Source: Desulfuromonadales bacterium
GTDB taxonomy: Bacteria > Desulfobacterota > Desulfuromonadia > Desulfuromonadales > BM103
Assembly: GCA_030630015.1 (NCBI GenBank)
Contig: DAOVNV010000054.1
Span: 1-11,834, forward strand
Direction: 5' to 3'
Length of the DNA stretch: 11,834 nt
Program-made: the position numbers and the translations under genes
Shown here: piece by piece, positions 5,500 through 11,691 of the stretch
Numbering within the stretch: position 1 is the stretch's first letter
Layout: each line of letters begins with the position of its first letter
Notes under the pieces: model-generated
What the model was told of the DNA's origin: nothing
Database searches by the model: none
Seen by the model: only the letters and a program-made list of their open reading frames with translations

Positions 5500-7959
5500 A
5501 TGAAGTCAACCGATAAAACGACGATCACTATTCCTGTTTACGGAATGTCCTGTCAAAAGTGCGTTGCCAAGGTTACGGCGGCTCTCGAGGCGGTCGAAGG
5601 GGTTTCTGCGGCAGTTGTCTCACTTGAAGAAAAGCAGGCCGAAATCCGGGGCGGGAGCGCTGCGGTCAGCCGCGCCCAAGTTGAAGGCGCCGTCGTTCAG
5701 GCCGGTTTCCGGCTGGAGCCTCCTGAAGAAAAACGCTCGTCTCAAGATGCTTCGCAAACGCCCCCTGCCGCTAGCCCGGCTATCACAGAGACGCTGATCC
5801 TGCAACTGGCAGGCATGACCTGCGCCAATTGTGCAAATACGATTGAAAAGGGGATCTCCAAACAGGCCGGAGTTCAGTCTGCGGCAGTCAATTTTGCTGC
5901 CGAGAAACTCAGTGTGACATTCGATCCAACTCGACTGCAGGCTGATGATTTGATAGCTGCCGTTGCTGATTTGGGCTACAAGGCTCGCCTGGTCGGCGAT
6001 GCCGGGCTGGACAGCGATGAGGGTCGAGCCCAGTTGCTCTGGCTGGTTTTTGCTGCCGGGTTGTCTGTGCCAATCATGCCGTTGATGTGGTTTGCTCCAT
6101 TCGATACTGCCACGGTCTATATCATTTTTGTCCTGTCAACCATTGTCCAGTTCAGTGCCGGTCTGACCTTTTACCGCAGTGCCTGGAAATCACTGAAAAA
6201 TCGTGCGACCAATATGGACGTGCTGGTTGCCATGGGCATTACGGCTGCTTATGGCTACTCGGTGCTGGCACTCTTTCATGTTCTGGGTGTCTCCGGCGAG
6301 GTCTTTTTTGAAACCAGTGCCATGCTGATTACCTTTATCCGTTTCGGCAAGTGGCTCGAAGCCCGTGCCAAGGGTAAAGCGAGCCAGGCTCTGAGGGCTC
6401 TGTTGCAACTGCAGGCTGACACGGCGCGTTTGCTGATTGACGGCTGCGAGGAAGAGGTTTCTGCCGATCGGGTCGTAGTCGGCGACCGGGTGGTGGTGCG
6501 CCCCGGCGAGAAGATCCCGGTCGACGGTCTGGTTGTCGATGGGTCCTCAGCGGTCGATGAATCGATGGTGACCGGCGAGTCGCTGCCGGTCGACAAGAGC
6601 CCGGGTGATGCGGTGACCGGGGCGACTCTCAACGCCAGCGGGCGGTTGGTCGTCGAGGCGACCCGGGTTGGCAGTGAGACGCTACTGGCACAGATCGTCC
6701 GCATGGTTGAAGAAGCCCAGGGCGACAAAGCGCCGATCCAGCGTCTGGCCGATGCGGTCTCCAGTTGGTTCGTGCCGGCGGTGGTCGTGATCGCGCTGCT
6801 GACCTTCGTTGTCTGGTACGGTCTGGCCGATGCCGGTTTCCTGTTTGCCTTCAAAATGGCGATTGCCGTGCTGGTGATCGCCTGTCCCTGTGCTCTGGGT
6901 CTGGCGACGCCGACGGCGGTCATGGTCGGCAGTGCGGTTGGACTCAACGCCGGGATCCTGTTCAAGCGTGCCACCTCACTCGAAAACGCCTCCCGCCTGC
7001 AGGTGATGCTGCTTGATAAGACCGGAACCCTGACGCGCGGCACCTTTGCCGTTACCGACATGGTGCCGGTTGCGGGTGAGGACGAGGACGAACTGCTGCG
7101 TCTGGCGGCATCGGCTGAAGATGCGAGCGGTCACCCGCTGGCCCGTGCCATCGTGCGGCATGCTGTGGAGCGGGGGCTGGTCTTCGCGGCAGCGAGCGAG
7201 GTCGAGGAGGTCGGCGGCTACGGTTTGCTGTGTACGGTTGGCGGGGCCAGAGTCCTGGCCGGCAATAGCCGGTTGTTGCAGCGCGAGGGGGTTAATATTG
7301 ACGTTGTCGAGCAGCAGGTCGAAGTCCTGGCACGGTCGGGCAAGTCGGTTGTCTATCTCGCCAGCGATGGGTGCCTGGTGGGGGTTGTCGCCCTCGCTGA
7401 CACCCTTAAGGACGGCGCCGTCGAGACTGTCGACCGCCTGCGCCGCCTAGGTTTGCAGACAGTTATGATCACCGGCGACCGCCGGGCCGCAGCGGCGGCA
7501 GTCGCCGCTGAGCTTGGTATCGACGCGTTCGAGGCCGAGATTCTGCCGGCCGACAAGCAGCGAGTGGTGCGCAGCTACCAGCAGCAGGGGCGCTTGGTCG
7601 GCATGGTCGGCGATGGTATCAACGACGCGCCGGCGCTGGCTCAGGCCGACATCGGCATCGCCATCGGCACCGGTACCGACGTCGCCAAGGAGACCGGTGA
7701 CATCGTCCTGGTCAAAGGCAACATCCGCGACGTCGAACGCAGCATCCGCCTCGGCCGCAAGACGCTCGCCAAGATCAAACAGAACCTGTTCTGGGCTTTC
7801 TTCTACAACCTGATCGGCATCCCGATTGCTGCCGGTTTGTTATACCCTGCTTTCGGTCTGGTTCTTAAGCCTGAGCTTGCCGGGTTGGCCATGGCTTTTT
7901 CGAGTGTGTCGGTGGTGACCAACAGTCTGCTTTTGAAGCGGTACGCGAAGTATCTCTAG
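5500..7959 (+). CDS. copA: Cu(I)-exporting P1B-type ATPase with two HMA domains
   Basis: ATP-driven Cu(I) exporter of the inner membrane, 819 residues. Two metal-binding HMA domains come first, with GMSCQKC (Cys18/Cys21) and GMTCANC (Cys108/Cys111). They are followed by eight predicted membrane segments. The actuator TGES is at 358-361, the transport motif CPC at 462-464 (in ACPCALGLATP), and the phosphorylation site DKTGT at 506-510. The nucleotide-binding HP pair is at 545-546 (SGHPLA, versus the more usual SEHPLA), and GDGINDAP is at 704-711. The YN pair near 769-770 and the M..SS residues of the last helix are the signature of Cu(I)-selective P1B-1 pumps. ATG 5500 was preferred because GGTGAT at 5491-5496 is in good register. 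TTG 5482, served by GGGAGAG, would add six residues. No CueR/CsoR-type regulator or copper chaperone gene is adjacent. GC content rises to about 65-73% within roughly 6480-7680. Confidence 0.95.
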   Translation: MKSTDKTTITIPVYGMSCQKCVAKVTAALEAVEGVSAAVVSLEEKQAEIRGGSAAVSRAQVEGAVVQAGFRLEPPEEKRSSQDASQTPPAASPAITETLILQLAGMTCANCANTIEKGISKQAGVQSAAVNFAAEKLSVTFDPTRLQADDLIAAVADLGYKARLVGDAGLDSDEGRAQLLWLVFAAGLSVPIMPLMWFAPFDTATVYIIFVLSTIVQFSAGLTFYRSAWKSLKNRATNMDVLVAMGITAAYGYSVLALFHVLGVSGEVFFETSAMLITFIRFGKWLEARAKGKASQALRALLQLQADTARLLIDGCEEEVSADRVVVGDRVVVRPGEKIPVDGLVVDGSSAVDESMVTGESLPVDKSPGDAVTGATLNASGRLVVEATRVGSETLLAQIVRMVEEAQGDKAPIQRLADAVSSWFVPAVVVIALLTFVVWYGLADAGFLFAFKMAIAVLVIACPCALGLATPTAVMVGSAVGLNAGILFKRATSLENASRLQVMLLDKTGTLTRGTFAVTDMVPVAGEDEDELLRLAASAEDASGHPLARAIVRHAVERGLVFAAASEVEEVGGYGLLCTVGGARVLAGNSRLLQREGVNIDVVEQQVEVLARSGKSVVYLASDGCLVGVVALADTLKDGAVETVDRLRRLGLQTVMITGDRRAAAAAVAAELGIDAFEAEILPADKQRVVRSYQQQGRLVGMVGDGINDAPALAQADIGIAIGTGTDVAKETGDIVLVKGNIRDVERSIRLGRKTLAKIKQNLFWAFFYNLIGIPIAAGLLYPAFGLVLKPELAGLAMAFSSVSVVTNSLLLKRYAKYL

Positions 7960-8094
7960 AAATTGCAATATCTGCTTGCCGACGTGGTGGGTGATTATCT
8001 GAAATGTAGTGATCAGGGGGGGATTTATGGCGTCGTTGGTGCCAACTTGCCGCATGCAAATTCGTGTCATTCATTTACAGTTGATAAAATGAAA

Positions 8095-8120
8095 GGGCGG
8101 CCGATGGCCGCCCCGTTTGT
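8095..8120. terminator. Bidirectional rho-independent terminator
   Basis: An eight-base perfect stem, GGGCGGCC (8095-8102) and GGCCGCCC (8106-8113), with loop GAT. On the plus strand it is followed by CGTTTGTTT and can end copA. On the minus strand it is followed by TTTCATTTT and comes directly after the stop of the 65-residue gene. It therefore serves both converging units. Confidence 0.8.
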
Positions 8121-8318
8121 TTAGTGCTTCGGAACCCGAGGGCAGTGTCCGGAAATGCGTAGATCGATGGTCGGTTCCGGTTCTCTGTCCGGGAACAGAT
8201 TGTCGTTGTGCAGGCCCCAGCCCGCAGCACTTTTCCGCATTTCGTGAACGATGATAGTGCGGACCAGTTTTTGAGTTTTTTGTACAACGAGCAAGGTTGC
8301 TGCCGATAAAGAAATCAT
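8121..8318 (-). CDS. Small protein of unknown function (65 aa)
   Basis: I do not recognise this protein. It starts MISLSAATLLVVQKT, with a short hydrophobic stretch (about 2-12), continues with a basic/amphipathic stretch (KLVRTIIVHEMRKS, about 17-30), and ends in a Pro/Asp/Glu-rich and then basic tail (PDREPEP, RVPKH). The case for a real gene is structural. AGAGG sits seven bases before ATG 8318. A perfect TATAAT (8353-8348) gives a leader of about 23 bases holding that site. The stop codon is followed directly by the strong terminator. An in-frame ATG at 8348 would overlap the -10 box, so it is unlikely. The hydrophobic part is too short and interrupted for a confident membrane helix. It is transcribed in the same direction as the zinc-ribbon gene 80 bases upstream, but apparently from its own promoter. 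Confidence 0.65.
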   Translation of the reverse strand: MISLSAATLLVVQKTQKLVRTIIVHEMRKSAAGWGLHNDNLFPDREPEPTIDLRISGHCPRVPKH

Positions 8319-8347
8319 GTTGTTACCTCTTAACAGGACTGTGAGCA

Positions 8348-8353
8348 ATTATA
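8348..8353 (-). promoter_or_regulatory. -10 box for the 65-aa small gene
   Basis: A perfect TATAAT reads on the minus strand at 8353-8348. The hexamer 17 bases upstream (TCATTT) is a poor -35 match, so an activator or a weak promoter is possible. The transcript would start near 8341. Confidence 0.45.
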
Positions 8354-8398
8354 CAGCCGTTTCAAATGCTAAATGACGGCCGGTTATCGTACGGATAT

Positions 8399-8611
8399 TC
8401 AGGCCGCCCAGGTATAATCATCGGCTTCGACACATTCACTTTGGCCTTCAAGAAAAGAGTCCGGTTGGGTATCGACCACCAATTCAGCCAAACCATGACT
8501 TATTGACCAAATGCTGCCACAGACAACACACTCATCCAGGCCCTCTGCAAACTGATCAACCTTCATTTTCATTTTCTTCTGTTCATGACTTCCACAGACG
8601 GGACATTTCAT
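8399..8611 (-). CDS. Small zinc-ribbon protein of unknown function (70 aa)
   Basis: The protein begins MKCPVCGSHE and has a second CxxC at Cys28/Cys31 (ECVVCGS). This gives a CxxC-x21-CxxC zinc ribbon in the first half, plus an isolated Cys60. The second half is acidic and ends DDYTWAA. GGGAG at 8623-8619 sits seven bases before ATG 8611, and a consensus TTGACA lies upstream, so expression is well supported. The N-terminal half recalls zinc-ribbon modules of YgiT/MqsA-type antitoxins. However, there is no DNA-binding helix-turn-helix and no toxin-like partner gene next to it, so I do not assign that role. It may bind nucleic acid or a protein partner. Function unknown; the zinc-binding inference rests on the four cysteines. 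Confidence 0.75.
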   Translation of the reverse strand: MKCPVCGSHEQKKMKMKVDQFAEGLDECVVCGSIWSISHGLAELVVDTQPDSFLEGQSECVEADDYTWAA

Positions 8612-8656
8612 TGTCTTTCTCCCTTTTTTATTATTTTATACCTTAAATGTTTTTCA

Positions 8657-8684
8657 ATATTACTCCTCGGCCCAGTTCTGTCAA
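8657..8684 (-). promoter_or_regulatory. Candidate promoter for the zinc-ribbon gene
   Basis: On the minus strand a consensus TTGACA (8684-8679) is followed after 16 bases by TAATAT (8662-8657, four of six matches). The predicted start near 8650 gives a leader of about 39 bases with the GGGAG site. AT-rich boxes nearer the gene (TATAAA at 8640-8635) are alternatives. Confidence 0.45.
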
Positions 8685-8710
8685 GTCATTTTTTGTATTT
8701 TCTCTTTATA

Positions 8711-8736
8711 TAACAGTATGTTACGCTGTATAACAT
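8711..8736. repeat. Cluster of three alternating half-sites
   Basis: TAACA (8711-8715), TGTTA (8719-8723) and TAACA (8731-8735) alternate in orientation. The second and third extend to a six-base dyad, ATGTTA/TAACAT, with a seven-base spacer. The cluster lies about 60-85 bases upstream of the predicted zinc-ribbon transcript start, a normal place for a regulator site. No regulator is identified. Confidence 0.35.
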
Positions 8737-9020
8737 TCTGCCTGTCAGATCGATTGTTTATTTTTTGTGCAAAATAATAGCAAAATCCACAATAAGCCGC
8801 CCAAGGTGTTGTTCTTTAAACTCTTTTTCGTAGAACGCGGGTTTGGTTTAAAAGGAACTGTTTATCTTTAATCAGGAGAGCTGACAAATCCTCAACAGTT
8901 TTACAAGTACAAGTTAAAGCTTACGGATAAAACAGTCATTGGTGTATACATGGCTGGAATTGAAATTCGACTCCTTTTCATTTACAGTAAGTACTTGTCT
9001 GGTTTGCAGGATATCCTCTT

Positions 9021-9491
9021 ATGCGAGTTCAGCGTAAAACCATTATTGGCGTGATTGGGGCTTCCCGGGCCACTGAGCAGGGTCTTGAAATGGCTCGCGT
9101 GGTCGGTGCCGAGATTGCACGGCGTGGGGCCGTTCTGGTTTGCGGCGGGCTTGGTGGCGTGATGGAGGCAGCCAGTCGGGGTTGTGCCGAAAGAGGTGGT
9201 GAAGTTCTGGGACTTCTGCCTGGATCGCAGGCCGGTACGGCGAATCCTTTTGTCACAATCGCTGTCCCGACCAACATGGGACATGCTCGCAACGTTATTA
9301 TTGCCCATACTGCCGATGCCCTGATTGCCATTGAAGGCGAGTATGGAACTTTGTCCGAAATGGCCATCAGTTTGAAACTGGGCAAGCCCGTGGTGGTACT
9401 GCCCGGTGGACATCAGGTTGCCGGTGTACTGCCAGCCGAAGATCCCTGCACTGCAGTCGATCTGGCGCTCGAAAGACTGGAGAAGGTATGA
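9021..9491 (+). CDS. LOG-family (TIGR00725-like) nucleotide-binding protein
   Basis: A 156-residue single-domain protein with a Rossmann-like LOG fold. Visible motifs are IIGVIGASRA (about 8-17), GGLGGVMEAA (42-51), the ARNVIIAHTADALIAI stretch (about 89-104) and GEYGTLSE (106-113). The last corresponds to the family PGGxGTxxE motif with the leading PG altered. Related LOG proteins are cytokinin-activating phosphoribohydrolases, or nucleotide-5'-monophosphate glycosylases such as PpnN. This short subgroup is largely uncharacterised, so I infer only nucleotide or nucleoside-phosphate binding. ATG 9021 is supported by AGGA at 9008-9011. The last base triplet overlaps the start of the DHH gene as ATGA, so the two are probably translationally coupled. 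Confidence 0.88.
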   Translation: MRVQRKTIIGVIGASRATEQGLEMARVVGAEIARRGAVLVCGGLGGVMEAASRGCAERGGEVLGLLPGSQAGTANPFVTIAVPTNMGHARNVIIAHTADALIAIEGEYGTLSEMAISLKLGKPVVVLPGGHQVAGVLPAEDPCTAVDLALERLEKV

Positions 9492-10525
9492 AACGTCATT
9501 TGAGTCATTCGGAAACTTTTTCCAGCCAGTTGATCGAATGGATAAGGGGCAAAAGTCCTATCCTGATCGTCACCCATGACCATCCTGATCCCGACGCACT
9601 GGCGTCGTCTTATGCCCTGCGACATCTTTTCCTGGTCAAGACTGGTCAGGAAGCGACAATTGCTTTCGGGGGCCGGATCGGACGGGGCGAAAACAAGGAA
9701 ATGGTCAAGCGGCTTGAGGTTCCTACAGTCTCGATCGATGAACTTGACCTGAATGACTTCAATGTGATCTGCATGGTGGATTGCCAACCCGGGACCGGCA
9801 ACAATTCCATTCCCGCAGATGTGAAAGTCGACCTGGTCATCGATCATCATGCTCTGCGTGGAGAGACCGAGGCGTGCCGTTGGGTTGACGTGCGCCCTGA
9901 TTATGGTGCGGCAGCGAGTATTTTGTTCGAATATCTGGTTGCCCAGGACGTGAATATCGCCACGAAACTGGCGACTCTGCTTTTTTATGCAATCAAATCT
10001 GAAACCCAGAGTCTCGGGCGCGATTGGACGAAGGCCGACCGTGAGGCCTATTTACAACTGGTACCTCTCAGCAATAACCGAATTCTGTATGATATTACGC
10101 ATCCCAAGTCGCCAAGGGCCTATTTCAGCTACTTTGACAGCGGCTTGAAAAATGCCCGCATTTTCGACGATCTCCTGGTGTTCAACCTCTATCAGGTTGA
10201 CCATCCGGAAATTGTCGCAGAAATCGCCGACTTTCTGATGCGCACCGAAGGGGTTAACCTGGTACTGGGGATCGGCTGCTACCAGGGGGAGGGGGTTCTG
10301 TCCCTTCGGACCAGCACTCCGGAAACCAGGGCTGGTGTGCTGATTCGGACCATCACGGCAGATCTGGGTACGGCTGGCGGCCATGGTATGACGGCCGGTG
10401 GACAGATCAGGCCCATGCCCTCAAGCGAGGCGGGGCAGTTGGAACTGGAAGAGCTTCTGGTGTCCCGGCTTTTCGAGGCCCTGGAGCGCGAACTTCCTGA
10501 ACCCAAGCCTCTAGTCGATCTGTAG
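9488..10525 (+). CDS. DHH/DHHA1 domain phosphoesterase (NrnA-like)
   Basis: A cytoplasmic metal-dependent phosphoesterase of 345 residues, near the size of NrnA-type oligoribonuclease/pAp phosphatases. The N-terminal DHH domain shows THDHPDPDAL at 29-38 (metal-binding His/Asp), MVDCQPG around 96-102 and the name-giving DHH at 119-121. The C-terminal DHHA1 domain shows GGHGMTAGG at 297-305, the substrate-binding glycine-rich motif. At the fourth metal-binding position, where many family members have TDT, this protein reads SETQSLGR (about 171-178), a Glu in place of Asp. The start overlaps the stop of the LOG gene as ATGA. The likely role is trimming of short RNA oligonucleotides, pAp or cyclic-dinucleotide breakdown products. 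The exact substrate cannot be told from the sequence. Confidence 0.9.
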   Translation: MKRHLSHSETFSSQLIEWIRGKSPILIVTHDHPDPDALASSYALRHLFLVKTGQEATIAFGGRIGRGENKEMVKRLEVPTVSIDELDLNDFNVICMVDCQPGTGNNSIPADVKVDLVIDHHALRGETEACRWVDVRPDYGAAASILFEYLVAQDVNIATKLATLLFYAIKSETQSLGRDWTKADREAYLQLVPLSNNRILYDITHPKSPRAYFSYFDSGLKNARIFDDLLVFNLYQVDHPEIVAEIADFLMRTEGVNLVLGIGCYQGEGVLSLRTSTPETRAGVLIRTITADLGTAGGHGMTAGGQIRPMPSSEAGQLELEELLVSRLFEALERELPEPKPLVDL

Positions 10526-10584
10526 CATTGTTCCCAACCGCTTGCATTGACAGACCCCGTGAACTGGAGTATATATCGGGCGCT

Positions 10585-11652
10585 ATGCGACTCCTGACCT
10601 CTTTGACGTTCTCCGTAATTTCCCTTGTTCTGCTCTTGCCGGTTTCCGTCCCGGCGATTGTCGAGATTGGCAGAATTGGTCAGGATCCCGTGATTGTCGA
10701 AGATGTGTATCAAAGGGAAGGAACTTCCTTTATCGCCATCGACGATGTGCTCTCCGCTCTGGAGATGGAGGGTGACTGGGACTCTGTTGCCCACGTTTTC
10801 AGAATCCGGACTTCTCATGGTTGGGCAGTTATCTCTCCGGGAAGCCAGTTTTTGAAGCTCGGTGAAAACTTTGTGCCGATTTCACATCGTCCCCGTTTTA
10901 TTGATGGCAAACTGCGGGTTTCTGAAACCTTCATTCTGAGACAACTTGCCCCGCTTCTGGCGGAACCGCTTCAGTACCGTAATCATAATCCTTCCGAAAC
11001 AGTTGTTGCTGAAGATCCCCTCGATCGCTTGTTCGCGTTTTTGCTGCGCAGAAAACCCCAAACGGACGACCGGAGCCAATGGGCCGTGGCTCTTGATCCC
11101 GGTCATGGCGGGATGGATTCAGGTGTCATCGGTCCTGACGGGAGCAAAGAGAAAATTGTCACTCTTGCCATCGCCAGGCGGGTTGAGAGACTGCTCAAAA
11201 TGCACCAGGATGCCCCTGTGGTCTTGACGCGTGACGATGACTATGCGGTCGAGGCTGAACAACGTCTGCAGGCCGTTGTACAGGCCGGTGCGGATGTCCT
11301 CCTGTCATTGCATGCCCAGGGCTTTTTCTCGCCGGAACCTCATGGTGTGATGCTGTTTATCCAGCCTGAAACTGAGCGGGATCTCCCGCAAGGGATGACG
11401 GGCGAAAATGCCAGTCGCCAACTTGCTGAAGCGCTGAGAGAATCTCTGGTCTCTGCCGGATTTATCGTGGCTGGAGTCATGGAACAACCGGTTCTGCCAC
11501 TTGGTCGGGGCGACTTGCCCCGTGTTCTGGTGGAAATGGGATCATTGTCCCATTCCGGCGATCTGGCGATGCTGCACGACCCGACCCGGCAGCAGGACCT
11601 GGCCCGGGCTCTGTTCGACGGTCTGCAGACTTTTTTTAACCTGAATCCATAA
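10585..11652 (+). CDS. Exported N-acetylmuramoyl-L-alanine amidase (Amidase_3)
   Basis: A Zn-dependent peptidoglycan hydrolase that cuts the bond between MurNAc and L-alanine of the stem peptide. I chose ATG 10585 (355 aa) because it opens directly into a signal peptide (MRLLTSLTFSVISLVLLLPV, then PA). The frame is open back to TTG 10528, but that would add 19 polar residues in front. Residues about 25-125 resemble the beta-rich copper-amine-oxidase-N/stalk-type domain found in front of cell-wall hydrolases. After a linker, the catalytic domain runs from about 165 to the end. Zn ligands and catalytic Glu are visible: DPGHGG (His174), KEK (Glu189), SLHAQ (His243; the family usually has SLHAN) and VEMGS (Glu317). 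The gene lies 59 bases after the DHH gene in the same direction, probably in one transcript. The Shine-Dalgarno is weak. Confidence 0.9.
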   Translation: MRLLTSLTFSVISLVLLLPVSVPAIVEIGRIGQDPVIVEDVYQREGTSFIAIDDVLSALEMEGDWDSVAHVFRIRTSHGWAVISPGSQFLKLGENFVPISHRPRFIDGKLRVSETFILRQLAPLLAEPLQYRNHNPSETVVAEDPLDRLFAFLLRRKPQTDDRSQWAVALDPGHGGMDSGVIGPDGSKEKIVTLAIARRVERLLKMHQDAPVVLTRDDDYAVEAEQRLQAVVQAGADVLLSLHAQGFFSPEPHGVMLFIQPETERDLPQGMTGENASRQLAEALRESLVSAGFIVAGVMEQPVLPLGRGDLPRVLVEMGSLSHSGDLAMLHDPTRQQDLARALFDGLQTFFNLNP

Positions 11653-11655
11653 CTA

Positions 11656-11684
11656 GTATCCATCCGGAAACTCTGGATGGGTAC
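11656..11684 (+). terminator. Possible terminator hairpin after the amidase gene
   Basis: GTATCCATCC (11656-11665) pairs with GGATGGGTAC (11675-11684) over ten positions with one G-T wobble and a nine-base loop. It starts four bases after the amidase stop. The following T-run is poor (CGTTTCT after a short GTAC-AGT-GTAC dyad), so termination may be inefficient. Confidence 0.4.
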
Positions 11685-11691
11685 AGTGTAC

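Larger units (their letters stand above)
8612..9020. other. AT-rich intergenic region with dyads and a possible gene remnant
   Basis: About 409 bases without a convincing gene, visibly richer in A and T than the flanks. It holds the zinc-ribbon promoter and the three-half-site cluster. It also holds a seven-base dyad (AACTGTT 8856-8862, AACAGTT 8894-8900) and an eight-base dyad (ACAAGTAC 8903-8910, GTACTTGT 8991-8998). A frame open from 8871 to 9054 has an ATG only at 8950 (34 codons) and overlaps the next gene. An AGGAGAG at 8874-8880 is not followed by a usable start. I see no clear promoter for the downstream operon, no tRNA and no riboswitch I can name. Confidence 0.5.

Noticed and set aside
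6276..7061. 261-codon minus-strand frame in copA
   Set aside because: Ser/Thr/Arg/Pro-rich composition typical of a shadow of a GC-rich gene; copA motifs on the plus strand are decisive.
8075..8287. 70-codon minus-strand frame overlapping the 65-aa gene
   Set aside because: Runs through the terminator, lacks a ribosome site and is in a different frame from the well-supported small gene.
10528..10584. Longer start for the amidase at TTG 10528
   Set aside because: Adds polar residues before the signal peptide; two bases after the DHH stop but without a ribosome site in range.
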